Of a stretch of DNA of 42,055 nt, positions 22,817 through 31,169 are shown piece after piece; position 1 is the first letter of the stretch; each line of letters begins with the position of its first letter. The stretch comes from Pseudomonas citrullilanati. Lineage in GTDB: Bacteria > Pseudomonadota > Gammaproteobacteria > Pseudomonadales > Pseudomonadaceae. Position numbers and translations under genes: made by a program. Below the pieces are notes generated by a model. The model saw only the letters and a program-made list of their open reading frames with translations. It was not told the origin of the DNA and did no database searches. The DNA lies in NCBI RefSeq assembly GCF_030580855.1, contig NZ_JAUQOP010000042.1:1-42055 (forward strand), in the 5' to 3' direction.

Positions 22817-24232
22817 TTACAACCGCCAGAACAGTTCATGGCGACGCACGGCCTTGCGAAAGAATTCATTCTCGCCATACACGGAGCCCTTGCGCCCCGC
22901 CAGCAGGCGCTGGATGCCGCGGCGCAGGCGGCGCTTGAATGGCGCTGGCGGCTGCAGGTCATGCATCATGCCCAACGCCATGGCCTTGTCGCGCTGTTCG
23001 GCCAGCGCCAACGGCAAGCTGACAGGCTGCATCGACCCGCCCGGGTCGAAGCACGGTGGCAACGCAATGCCGGTGCCGGTATCGCCCATGGGCCAACGAT
23101 CATTGTCGTGCAGGTGATTGGCGTAGCCCAACAATGTCTCGGGTTGCCACTCCAGGCCTTCCAAGGCTTGCAGCACGGCATGATGGGCGCAGAGATGATC
23201 GGGGTGCGGGTCCAGGGTCGGATGCGGCAACACGATGACGTCGGGACGCGCCATCAGCAGCAGCGCACGCAGGTCGGCCAGCAGATTGTTCCAGGTCGGC
23301 GCGCCATCGGCATCGCCGGGAAGGATAAAGGCGTTGAGCTGGCGCAGCGGCCGCGTGTCGCTCAGGTCAGCCTCACGAGAGCCTTGGGGTTGGCCGGGCG
23401 CGGCTTGCATGGCCGCCAGTTGCAGGCAGAAGTAACCCAACTGCACGCAACGGTCTTGCGGCACACCGGCCCAGCGCGGTACGGCGATGCTGTCCCAGGC
23501 TCGCAAGCGCCCCTTGAGCCGCGCGGCCTCGGCGCGGTCCAGGCCCATTTTCTGATAATGCTCGGCTTCGATTTCGCCAGCGGTGAGTGTCACGATCCAG
23601 GCTTCGTCCGCGCGGCTGTACAACCCGTAGGCGGCCAGCTCCGCATCATCGGCATGGGGGGCGATGACCATGACCCGTCGCTGCTGCAAGGGCGGCGCCG
23701 TGAACGACCAGAGGGTCGGCTCGCCCAGCAAGCGGCAGAAGCGCCCGCGCAGGTGCAGCTCGCCGCGGGACAGCGCCGGTCCCTGTTCGCTGAGGTTCAG
23801 GTAACGCAGCCCGTTGACGCCGCGCTCGAAGGTTTGTCGATCCGGGCTATCGCCGCCCGACAGCTCGACGACCGGGTCGATGAAGCGTCCCAGCCAGGAA
23901 CTCTTGACCTGCAACGCGAGGACCAGCGTCGCACCGTCGTCCAGGATCACCCCTTCATCCAGGCGCAGCCGACCGGCATTCAAGTGCACCTTCGGTTGCT
24001 GGGTGAACGGCGGGAAACTGTACTGGTAGTCGTCCCTGGGCGAATAGAACAGATGGTCGGCGAACCAGGCTTCATGGGCGATCCAGCCCAGCACCGCCAG
24101 CACCAGTGGCAACCACCAGGCCACCAGCACGCCCAGCAGGACCAGCACCACCAGGGCGATCAACAACCCCACGCGCTTGTGGCGGCGGTGGCGCTTGAGC
24201 AACTGCTGCTTGCGACTCATCGATGGGTTCAT
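22817..24232 (-). CDS. dnpA: PIG-L/LmbE-type de-N-acetylase (DnpA)
   Basis: A 471-aa protein. A basic N-terminus and one or two membrane helices (VGLLIALVVLVLLGVLVAWWLPLV in the region 18-55) anchor it. A strand-rich region follows, then a PIG-L domain starting VMVIAPHADDAELAAYG (the zinc motif PHxDD, near 195), with LPHPTLDPHPDHLCAHHAV supplying the later metal His near 340. The family removes N-acetyl groups from GlcNAc-type sugars. P. aeruginosa DnpA at the same locus was linked to fluoroquinolone tolerance. The ATG at 24232 overlaps the mig-14 stop by 4 nt. A core GalNAc or GlcNAc residue is a plausible substrate, by inference from the LPS context. Confidence 0.85.
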   Translation of the reverse strand: MNPSMSRKQQLLKRHRRHKRVGLLIALVVLVLLGVLVAWWLPLVLAVLGWIAHEAWFADHLFYSPRDDYQYSFPPFTQQPKVHLNAGRLRLDEGVILDDGATLVLALQVKSSWLGRFIDPVVELSGGDSPDRQTFERGVNGLRYLNLSEQGPALSRGELHLRGRFCRLLGEPTLWSFTAPPLQQRRVMVIAPHADDAELAAYGLYSRADEAWIVTLTAGEIEAEHYQKMGLDRAEAARLKGRLRAWDSIAVPRWAGVPQDRCVQLGYFCLQLAAMQAAPGQPQGSREADLSDTRPLRQLNAFILPGDADGAPTWNNLLADLRALLLMARPDVIVLPHPTLDPHPDHLCAHHAVLQALEGLEWQPETLLGYANHLHDNDRWPMGDTGTGIALPPCFDPGGSMQPVSLPLALAEQRDKAMALGMMHDLQPPAPFKRRLRRGIQRLLAGRKGSVYGENEFFRKAVRRHELFWRL

Positions 24233-25125
24233 ACGGTAAAGACCGGCACAGGGTTGCACCAGCGTTCCTTGTACTCACGGTCCGCACGACCGAAGGAAAA
24301 ACGCAACGGCTTGCCCGCGGCCCGGGCATGCTCCCAGGCGCTTTGGGTGTTGAGGAAGCTCAATACGCTGCCGGGACTGAACTCACGGGTCTGCGGATCG
24401 ACGCCACCGTTGATGTACTCGACACTGATCCACTCGGGGGCTTCGACGCGGTACACCAGTTGAATGGCGATCGGCGCATTGTTGAGCAGGATCACCGAAC
24501 CGATCAGCCATTCGCGCAGCAACTCGATCACCTCGCCCATGCGCTCGGCGCCCGTGGCCGGGAAGCCCCAGCGACGCAGGAACAGGTCGCAATAGATCGA
24601 GGCCAGGTCCGCGCTGGAAAACGCCTCCACCGGCCGCACTTCCCCGCCCGCTTCCTCCAGCAGCCGCAACTCACGGCGCTGGTTGTAGCGAAACTTCTTG
24701 GACAGTTCCTCCGGCGTGCGCGCCATGGCCAACTGCTCCTGCTGCGGTTTCAAGCCACTGAAACGGCCTTCGTTGAGCGCCGACAGGTAGCGCGCGCGAT
24801 GCCGCAGGGGCGCCTGGGCATCAGGCGCCGCCGGCAGGATCAGTTCGGCATTGCCCAAATCGAACAAGCCTTTCTTGCCGGTGCGCTTGAGCACATCCTT
24901 GGACAACGCCAGGTCTCGCCCCCAGGTCGCAATGGCCGCCTTGAACTCGCCGCCGTGCTCGCAAGCGAGGTAGCGCACCGGAATCCCGGCCAGGCCGGCC
25001 AGGCGCTCGATCACCTGTGGATGGGTGGCGACGCTGCCGCCATAACGCTGCCAGGCCTGGGCATACACCGACGCATCTACGGCCGTCCAGCCGCGCTCGC
25101 GCCAGCCTTGGAATCGGTTGAGCAT
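24229..25125 (-). CDS. mig-14: Mig-14 family antimicrobial-peptide resistance protein
   Basis: A 298-aa protein of the Mig-14 family, which in Salmonella and P. aeruginosa contributes to resistance to cationic antimicrobial peptides. The fold is FemAB/GNAT-like by family. Recognisable blocks are the central KKFRYNQRRELRLLEEAGG near 155-175, SVILLNNAPIAIQLVYR near 212 and the C-terminal SVLSFLNTQSAWEHAR with FSFGRADREYKERW. No signal peptide is evident. The ATG at 25125 shares one base with the wapH stop (TGATG), so the open frame to 25233 is not the true start. It is translationally coupled on both sides (wapH and dnpA), placing peptide resistance in the same transcript as core glycosylation. 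Confidence 0.87.
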   Translation of the reverse strand: MLNRFQGWRERGWTAVDASVYAQAWQRYGGSVATHPQVIERLAGLAGIPVRYLACEHGGEFKAAIATWGRDLALSKDVLKRTGKKGLFDLGNAELILPAAPDAQAPLRHRARYLSALNEGRFSGLKPQQEQLAMARTPEELSKKFRYNQRRELRLLEEAGGEVRPVEAFSSADLASIYCDLFLRRWGFPATGAERMGEVIELLREWLIGSVILLNNAPIAIQLVYRVEAPEWISVEYINGGVDPQTREFSPGSVLSFLNTQSAWEHARAAGKPLRFSFGRADREYKERWCNPVPVFTV

Positions 25126-26255
25126 CAGGCCCTCGGCGCCAGTTCGATGACTTGAGGCAAATGCCAGAAAGCCTCGCGTACGGCACGGTCCGAGAAGCGT
25201 TCGCGCAAACGGTCGAACATCAACTCGGCACATTGGCGACGCTGCAGGTCGTCCATGGCCGCCAGGTGTTGCAGCCCCTGGGCCATGTGTTCGGCGTCAC
25301 CTAGCGGGAACAGGATGCCCACGCCTTCGACCACTTCCTTGGCACCGCCACAAGCCGTGGCCAGCAACGGCACGCCGGCGGCCATGGCCTCAAGCAGGAC
25401 CATGCCGAACGGCTCATGGTCGGAACTCAGGGCGAACACATCGAACGCCCGGAAGTATCGCCGCGCCTCGGGCACCTGGCCGAGCAGCAGCACGCGGTCG
25501 GCGACGCCCAGCTCCAGCGCCAGGGCCCGCAGGTCCTGCTCCAGGCGGCCCTTGCCGAGAATCGCCAGTTGGCTGTTGGCTGGCAGGTACGCCAGCGCGG
25601 CGGCAAAGCCGCGCAGCAAGGTGGCCTGGTCCTTGTCCGGGTGCAGGCGGCCGACGTTGCCGACAATCCAGGCATCCTGGTCCAGCCCCAGGGTCTGCCG
25701 CGCCTCATCCCGAGGGAGCAGGCCGGCCTGGGTGGCTTCAAGGTCGATACGGTTGTAGAGGGTCTGGACCCGGGTCGCCGGCCACGCCGGCAAGCAGCGA
25801 CGCATGTCGTCGCGCACCGCATCGGAAACCCCGAGCAGGCTCAGGCGCTTGCGAAACAGATGGGCGAACAGGCGGCGGGTGCGCCGCTGGTAATCGCCAA
25901 AGGCGTGGTGCACGCCGATCACCGGCAAGCGGGTGCCCAGCAGCGCGATGTAGATGGGCTTGAAGCGATGGGCAATGCAGAAACTGAAATTGCGCGAGGC
26001 GGCAATCTTGCGCAGGTCGCCGATGGCGCCCAGCTTCAGGCCGCGAATGGCGCTGGAACTGTACTCCATGAACAGCACTTCGTCCGAGGCACAGCCGGCG
26101 GCGACCTCTGCATCGGCCGCCCCTGTCAGGAACACCGTGGTCACGCGGTAGCCAGTGCCGGCGAACAGGCTGGCGTATTGACGGGCACAGTCGAGGAACG
26201 GCCCGTCATAGCCGTGGCAGAACTGCAGCACATGTCGCTCAGCCGAGCGTGTCAT
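25125..26255 (-). CDS. wapH: LPS core glycosyltransferase, GT4 (WapH-like)
   Basis: A 376-aa GT-B glycosyltransferase. The C-terminal domain has VGNVGRLHPDKDQATLLRG near 190-208, LAILGKGRLEQDL near 225 and SSDHEPFGMVLLEAMAAGVP (E-x7-E) near 278-297. The order carbamoyltransferase, this gene, mig-14, dnpA equals the P. aeruginosa PA5005-PA5002 block, which makes it the WapH position; WapH is a core glucosyltransferase there. Two ATGs are possible (26261 and 26255). The 5' end overlaps the carbamoyltransferase by about 17-23 bp. Confidence 0.85.
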   Translation of the reverse strand: MTRSAERHVLQFCHGYDGPFLDCARQYASLFAGTGYRVTTVFLTGAADAEVAAGCASDEVLFMEYSSSAIRGLKLGAIGDLRKIAASRNFSFCIAHRFKPIYIALLGTRLPVIGVHHAFGDYQRRTRRLFAHLFRKRLSLLGVSDAVRDDMRRCLPAWPATRVQTLYNRIDLEATQAGLLPRDEARQTLGLDQDAWIVGNVGRLHPDKDQATLLRGFAAALAYLPANSQLAILGKGRLEQDLRALALELGVADRVLLLGQVPEARRYFRAFDVFALSSDHEPFGMVLLEAMAAGVPLLATACGGAKEVVEGVGILFPLGDAEHMAQGLQHLAAMDDLQRRQCAELMFDRLRERFSDRAVREAFWHLPQVIELAPRA

Positions 26256-27996
26256 AAGCATCCACGCCGTCTTTGACCACCAGGATGTCTTCCATGATCA
26301 AATACTGCAGGTCGGAACCATAGAACATGTTCAGCGCGTCGGTCGGCGAGCAGATCATCGGCTCGCCACGACGGTTGAGCGAGGTGTTCAGGGACACGCC
26401 GTTGCCGGTCAGTACTTCCAGGGCCTTCATCATGTCGTAGTAGCGCGGGTTGTATTCGCGCTTGAGCACCTGGGCCCGGGAGGTACCGTCTTCATGGACG
26501 ACTTCCGGCACGCGGGTCTTCCATTCCTCGGCCACTTCGAAAGTGAAGGTCATGAACGGTGCCGGGTGGTCGACCTTGATCATCTGCGGCGCGACGGTGT
26601 CCAGCATCGACGGGCAGAAAGGCCTCCAGCGCTCGCGGAACTTGATCTGCTCGTTGATACGATCGGCCACGCCACTGGCGCTCGGGCAACCAATGATCGA
26701 ACGGCCACCGAGTGCACGCGGACCGAACTCCATGCGCCCCTGGAACCAGGCCACCGGGTTGCCGTCGACCATGATCTTGGCGATACGCTCGGGGGTGTTG
26801 TCGATCTTGCGCCAGGCCGGCTTGCTCGGGTGACGGGCGCAGGCGGCGATGACGTCTTCGTTGCTGTAGGCCGGGCCGAGGTAGACGTGCTCCATCTTCT
26901 CCACCGGTACGCCACGGGCGTGGGACACATACGCCGCCGCGCCCACCGCGGTGCCGGCGTCGCCGGAAGCCGGTTGCACGAACAGTTCCTTGACGTCGTC
27001 GCGGGCGATGATCTTCTGGTTGAGCTTGACGTTCAGGGCACAGCCGCCGGCGAACGCCAGCTTGCCGGTTTCCTTGAGCACGTCGCCCAGGTAGTGGTCG
27101 ATCATTTGCAGCGCGAGTTTCTCGAACAGCGCCTGCATGCTGGCGGCGTAGTGGATGTACGGCTCGTCGGCGATGTCGCCTTCACGTTTCGGGCCGAGCC
27201 ATTCGATCAGTTTCGGCGAGAAGTAGAAGCCCTTGCCCTTCTCTTTATAGCGGCGCAGGCCAATGACGTTGGCGTAGTCGGTGTTGATCACCAGCTCGCC
27301 GTTCTCGAACGACGCCAGGCGCGAGAAATCGTACTTGGTGGCGTCGCCATACGGCGCCATGCCCATGACCTTGAACTCGCCGTCGAGCATTTCAAAACCG
27401 AGGAACTCGGTGATCGCGCCATACAGGCCGCCGAGGGAGTCCGGATCGTAGAACTCCTTGATCTTGTGGATCTTGCCGTTTTCGCCGTAGCCGAAGAACG
27501 TCGTGGCGTATTCGCCCTTGCCGTCGATGCCCAGGATCGCGGTTTTTTCCTGGAAGCCCGAGCAGTGGTAGGCACTGGAGGCGTGGGCCAGGTGGTGTTC
27601 CACCGGCTCGATCTTGATCTTTTTCGGGTCGAAGCCCAGTTGCTCCAGGCACCAGACGATCTTGCGGCGATAGCGCTTGTAGCGGCGGTTGCCCATCAGG
27701 ATCGCATCGAGGGCGCGGTCCGGGGCATACCAGTAGCGCTTGGCGTAGTGCCAGCGCGCTTCGCCGAACAGGCTGATGGGCGCGAACGGGATCGCCACCA
27801 CATCGACATCGGACGGCTTGATGCCGGCCTGCTCCAGGCAGAACTTCGCCGACTCGTAGGGCATGCGGTTCTTTGCATGTTTATCGCGTACGAAGCGCTC
27901 TTCCTCGGCCGCCGCGATCAGCTTGCCGTCAATGTACAGCGCTGCGGAAGGATCATGGCTAAGGGCGCCGGACAGGCCAAGAATCGTCAATGCCAC
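26239..27996 (-). CDS. Carbamoyltransferase (NodU/CmcH family)
   Basis: A 585-aa enzyme with an N-terminal Kae1-like domain, beginning ILGLSGALSHDPSAALYIDG with AAAEEERFVRDKHAKNR and the metal-binding HHLAHASSAY near 132-141. The C-terminal YrdC-like carbamoyl-transfer domain carries GRMEFGPRALGGRSI near 425-440 and ends DILVVKDGVDAYD. The family transfers carbamoyl phosphate, through carbamoyl-AMP, to a hydroxyl. P. aeruginosa heptose II carries a 7-O-carbamoyl group, and this gene occupies the matching locus (PA5005), so heptose is the likely acceptor. The start is GTG at 27996, preceded by AGAGG. It heads the second LPS run, with a TATAAT box upstream. Confidence 0.92.
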   Translation of the reverse strand: MALTILGLSGALSHDPSAALYIDGKLIAAAEEERFVRDKHAKNRMPYESAKFCLEQAGIKPSDVDVVAIPFAPISLFGEARWHYAKRYWYAPDRALDAILMGNRRYKRYRRKIVWCLEQLGFDPKKIKIEPVEHHLAHASSAYHCSGFQEKTAILGIDGKGEYATTFFGYGENGKIHKIKEFYDPDSLGGLYGAITEFLGFEMLDGEFKVMGMAPYGDATKYDFSRLASFENGELVINTDYANVIGLRRYKEKGKGFYFSPKLIEWLGPKREGDIADEPYIHYAASMQALFEKLALQMIDHYLGDVLKETGKLAFAGGCALNVKLNQKIIARDDVKELFVQPASGDAGTAVGAAAYVSHARGVPVEKMEHVYLGPAYSNEDVIAACARHPSKPAWRKIDNTPERIAKIMVDGNPVAWFQGRMEFGPRALGGRSIIGCPSASGVADRINEQIKFRERWRPFCPSMLDTVAPQMIKVDHPAPFMTFTFEVAEEWKTRVPEVVHEDGTSRAQVLKREYNPRYYDMMKALEVLTGNGVSLNTSLNRRGEPMICSPTDALNMFYGSDLQYLIMEDILVVKDGVDAYDTLG

Positions 27997-28086
27997 AGGG
28001 TCTAGCCTCTTTTCTGCATACGGGCGACAAGCGCCACGAAAATGGATGTGCCGCGCACCAACGGTACGGAGCAGCTAAAGGGCGGG

Positions 28087-28092
28087 ATTATA
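28087..28092 (-). promoter_or_regulatory. Candidate -10 box for the carbamoyltransferase-wapH operon
   Basis: A perfect TATAAT lies on the minus strand in CGCTATAATCCCGCCC, about 90 bp before the GTG start of the carbamoyltransferase gene. No good -35 is seen at 16-18 bp. The rest of the 250-bp gap is unannotated sequence and a REP pair. Confidence 0.4.
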
Positions 28093-28150
28093 GCGTAAAA
28101 GCGGCGGTAAGCCTCTAGCGGTGAATGGCAGGCCCTTTCCACCAGCGGCT

Positions 28151-28243
28151 ACTGTGGAGCGAGCCTGCTCGCGAAGCCGACCTCGCATTCACCATCGGCG
28201 TCGGCGAATGCGGCGCTTTCGCGAGCAGGCTCGCTCCCACAAG
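28151..28243. repeat. REP pair (REPIN) at the end of the double-kinase gene
   Basis: ACTGTGGAGCGAGCCTGCTCGCGAAG at 28151 onwards and its inverse TTCGCGAGCAGGCTCGCTCCCACA at 28219-28242 face each other about 45 bp apart. The left copy lacks one G (TGTGGAGCG, not TGTGGGAGCG). The pair ends 3 bp before the stop codon of the LPS kinase gene. Confidence 0.88.
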
Positions 28244-28246
28244 GGC

Positions 28247-29686
28247 TCAGGCTTCCTTGGGCAATCGCCCATCGATCACCCGATACAACGCACTGCCCTG
28301 CGGCCAGTTGCGCATGAAGCGCGCGCGATCGCGGGCATGGGCCGGGGCGAAGCTGGCCTGGGTACGATGCTGGCACATCGAGTCGAGGTCGATCAGCGCC
28401 CAGCGGTCGTGCTGCCAGAACAGGTTGTGGCCCTTGAGGTCACCATGGCTGATGCGCTCGCGGACCAGGTCGGCGAACAGTTGCTCCAGCGCCAGCAGCT
28501 CGGGCTCGGGCGCTTCGCCGTTGTCGATGTACGGCGCGAAGCGCTCGATGATGTCCGGCCCCGGCAGATACTCGGTCACCAGGTAAGCGCCACGGCGCAA
28601 CCACAGGAAACGTTTTTCCAGCAACGCCAGGGGCTTGGGCGTGGCGATGCCGAGGAAGGCCAGGCGATGGCCTTCGCGCCAGGAATGCCAGGCGCGGCTC
28701 GGGCGCCAGAAGCGCTTGAGCCAGTGGGCGAAGCCCTTGATGTTGTAGCGCTTGATCACCAGGGCCCGGCCGGCCACCTCGACCTTGCCGACACTCGCCG
28801 CGCCGCCGGTCTTGTACAGGTGGCCCTGGTCCAGCAGGGCATCGGCCTGTGCCAGTACCGGCGCCATGGCGGCTTCTTCATCCCGGCGGATCGCCCGCAG
28901 GCCGAATGCCCCCCGCTGCACGCTGAACAGGCTGCATTCGCGCCCGACCTTGCCCAGGAAGTCCTTCAGGCGCCAGGCCCGCACCTTGTCGACCTGCTTT
29001 TGCAAGGCCTCCATGGGCAGCGCATGCTCGGCGTTGCCCAGCAGGTAGTGCACCAGCAGCTCTTCGGTGAACGGTTCGAGGGACTTGGGCAACTGGGCGA
29101 AGAACACCCCCAGGTTCTCCAGCACTTTTTGCCGCGACAGGGGCTGCCCCGGGGTCTCGGCACGAATGCCAGCGCCATCGATCAGGTAAAGCTTGCCGTC
29201 GTGGCGCAGCAGGTTGTCCAGGTGCAGGTCTTCCTGCCAGAGCCCCTTGCCGTGCAGTTGCGCGATCGCCCCCAGGGCCTCGGCCAGTACCGCCGCCTGC
29301 TCGTCGGCCAGCACGGGCAAGGGCTCGACCTGTTTCCAGGCATCCCCCAGGCTTTCGGCGCCTTCGAGCAACTCGAACAACAACCAGCCACCCTCACCGT
29401 CCTTCAGGCCATCGGCCAGCAACAACGGCGTCGTCAATCCTTGCTCGGCCAGCAGGCGCACACCCTGCAGTTCTCGCTGGAAATGCCGGGCGGCCTTGCC
29501 ACCCACCAGCAGCTTGGCCAACACCGGCCGGCCGCGCCAGATGCCCGCGCCGACGTAACGCTGCCCTGGCAACACCCGCAACAGCGACAGCAGTTGCAAT
29601 TGCGCCGGGCCGGCGGCATCGGCCAACTCCAGGCTCAAGGGCAGGCTGGGGCGGCGACCGGCCTGCTTCAATTCGGACAATTGCAT
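28247..29686 (-). CDS. LPS kinase-family protein with two kinase-like domains
   Basis: This 479-aa protein contains two InaA/LPS-kinase-like folds in a row. Domain 1 (about 30-215) has an N-lobe Lys58 in RPVLAKLL, a catalytic loop QEDLHLDNLL at 151-160 and a metal-site LIDGAG at 168-173. Domain 2 (about 280-470) has VIKRYN at 310-315, HGDLKGHNLF at 414-423 and LIDLDSM at 431-437. Both carry the key Lys, loop Asp and metal Asp, so both may be active. The ATG at 29686 overlaps the wapQ stop by one base, which also rules out the longer open frame to 30079. By position it matches P. aeruginosa PA5006. Substrate unknown; a core sugar is likely. Confidence 0.85.
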   Translation of the reverse strand: MQLSELKQAGRRPSLPLSLELADAAGPAQLQLLSLLRVLPGQRYVGAGIWRGRPVLAKLLVGGKAARHFQRELQGVRLLAEQGLTTPLLLADGLKDGEGGWLLFELLEGAESLGDAWKQVEPLPVLADEQAAVLAEALGAIAQLHGKGLWQEDLHLDNLLRHDGKLYLIDGAGIRAETPGQPLSRQKVLENLGVFFAQLPKSLEPFTEELLVHYLLGNAEHALPMEALQKQVDKVRAWRLKDFLGKVGRECSLFSVQRGAFGLRAIRRDEEAAMAPVLAQADALLDQGHLYKTGGAASVGKVEVAGRALVIKRYNIKGFAHWLKRFWRPSRAWHSWREGHRLAFLGIATPKPLALLEKRFLWLRRGAYLVTEYLPGPDIIERFAPYIDNGEAPEPELLALEQLFADLVRERISHGDLKGHNLFWQHDRWALIDLDSMCQHRTQASFAPAHARDRARFMRNWPQGSALYRVIDGRLPKEA

Positions 29687-30438
29687 CAACGGGTTTCCTT
29701 GTGGCTGCGGCGGGCGGTCAGGCGGTCCAACCAGCTGTCCACCAGCGCCGCGTCCAGCGGCTGGTCCAGGTAAGTGGAGAGCAACTGGCGAACCTCGCCT
29801 TCCTGCCAGACCGACGCACGGCGCAGCAACGGCTCGAGGTCCTTGACCCGATCGCGTTGCCCGAACAGCAGCGGCCGGGTCTTTTCCAGGTCGATGAGTT
29901 GTGCCTGATAACCGCTGGCGGTGGCTTGCAGGAAGATGTGCTTGGGGTAGAAGCAGCCGTGCACCTGGCGCATGCCGTGCAGCCGCCGCGCCAACTGGCC
30001 GCAGGCGGTCAGGATGGTGGTGCGCTGCGCCGCCGTGAGGCTCGACCAGCGTTGCAGGAGGGAGTCCAGGTCGTCCCAACCATCCAGGGCTCGTGTCAGC
30101 AGGATCGCCCGCACTTCGCCGTCGACCTTGCGCTGACCGTAGAACACCGCTTGCAGGGCCGGAATCCCCATCTGGCGGTAACGGCTGATGTTGCGAAACT
30201 CCCGGGAGAAACTCGGCTCGCCAAAGGGGTGCGAGAGGGTGCGCGTCAGGTAGTTGCTCTGGCGCTTGAGGTAGTACCCCTGGCCGTCCAGGTCCAGCCG
30301 GAACACGCTGCTCCAGCCCTCGCCCGAGGTGTTGGGTTCATCCACCGCGTCCAGTTGTCGCGCCCACAGCGCCTCGAAGCTGTCCAGGCCGTGACGCTGC
30401 AACAGCGCACGGTCTTCAGCGGCCAGGAAATCAGTCAT
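29686..30438 (-). CDS. wapQ: Heptose kinase WapQ
   Basis: A 250-aa cytoplasmic LPS-kinase-family protein (eukaryotic-like kinase fold). The N-lobe Lys lies in GYYLKRQSNY near 54-63, the loop equivalent is VHGCFYPKHIFL near 163-174 and the metal motif is LIDLEKTR near 185-192. The HxD loop is changed to HGCFYPKH, as seen in some members of this family, so the mechanism may differ. The gene shares ATGA with the upstream wapP and TGATG with the downstream double-kinase gene. In P. aeruginosa it is one of three adjacent core kinases. Confidence 0.86.
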   Translation of the reverse strand: MTDFLAAEDRALLQRHGLDSFEALWARQLDAVDEPNTSGEGWSSVFRLDLDGQGYYLKRQSNYLTRTLSHPFGEPSFSREFRNISRYRQMGIPALQAVFYGQRKVDGEVRAILLTRALDGWDDLDSLLQRWSSLTAAQRTTILTACGQLARRLHGMRQVHGCFYPKHIFLQATASGYQAQLIDLEKTRPLLFGQRDRVKDLEPLLRRASVWQEGEVRQLLSTYLDQPLDAALVDSWLDRLTARRSHKETR

Positions 30439-31169
30439 TCACGCCCCTCGAAAAATCTCACCACATGACGGATGCGCTTCTTGTCGCACGCGTCGAGCCG
30501 GTCGCGCTGGCGGTACTGCAGGTAGAAGCGCAGCCGCTGCGTCGCCGACAGATGATACTTGGCGACCTTGTCCAGGCAGGCCAGGTCCTTGGTGATACGG
30601 TACTTGAGCCAGAAGCCGCGCCAGAAATCCCCGTTCGGACAGTCGATCAGGAACAGTCGCGAGCGATCATCGATCAACAGGTTGCGCCACTTCAGGTCGT
30701 TATGGGTGAAACGATGATCGTGCATGGTCCGCGTGTAGGCGGCCAACTGCCGGCTCACGCCATCGACCCAGGCCCGGTCGCCCAGCCGCGGGTCGTGCCG
30801 CTCGGCCAGGGCCGAGAGATCCTCGGTATGGGGCAGTTCACGGGTGATCATCGCGCCTCGGGCATAGGTGGCGCCATTGCGTTCCAGGCCCCAGCCCACG
30901 ATTTCGGCGGTGGGAATCCCCCACTTGGCGAAACGCTTGAGGTTCTGCCATTCGGATTTGACCCGCGGCTTGCCCAGGTACCGACGCAACCCCTTGCCGG
31001 CCCCGACGTAGCGCTTGACGTAATAATTCACGCCATGGCGCTGCACCCGGATCACTTCCGACAACGGGTCGCGGGTCAGCCGCTCCCCTTGCAGGGCAAA
31101 CACCGCGTCGAGGCTGCCGAAGTCCTGCGCCAGTTCGGCATAGGCCGGTTCCAGTTTCCAACCGGACAT
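30435..31169 (-). CDS. wapP: Heptose kinase WapP
   Basis: A 244-aa LPS kinase family protein predicted to phosphorylate inner-core heptose II. The kinase features are clear: YYVKRYVGAGKG near 49-60 (ATP Lys), a full catalytic loop FTHNDLKWRNLL near 153-164 and LFLIDCPNGDFWRG near 171-184 as the DFG equivalent. The ATG at 31169 overlaps the waaP stop by one base (TGATG), and its stop overlaps the wapQ start by four. Site assignment follows P. aeruginosa biochemistry, not this sequence. Confidence 0.88.
   Translation of the reverse strand: MSGWKLEPAYAELAQDFGSLDAVFALQGERLTRDPLSEVIRVQRHGVNYYVKRYVGAGKGLRRYLGKPRVKSEWQNLKRFAKWGIPTAEIVGWGLERNGATYARGAMITRELPHTEDLSALAERHDPRLGDRAWVDGVSRQLAAYTRTMHDHRFTHNDLKWRNLLIDDRSRLFLIDCPNGDFWRGFWLKYRITKDLACLDKVAKYHLSATQRLRFYLQYRQRDRLDACDKKRIRHVVRFFEGRE

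Noticed and set aside
29687..30079. N-terminal extension of the double-kinase gene to 30079
   Set aside because: It lies wholly inside wapQ in another frame; the ATG at 29686 with TGATG coupling fits the operon pattern.
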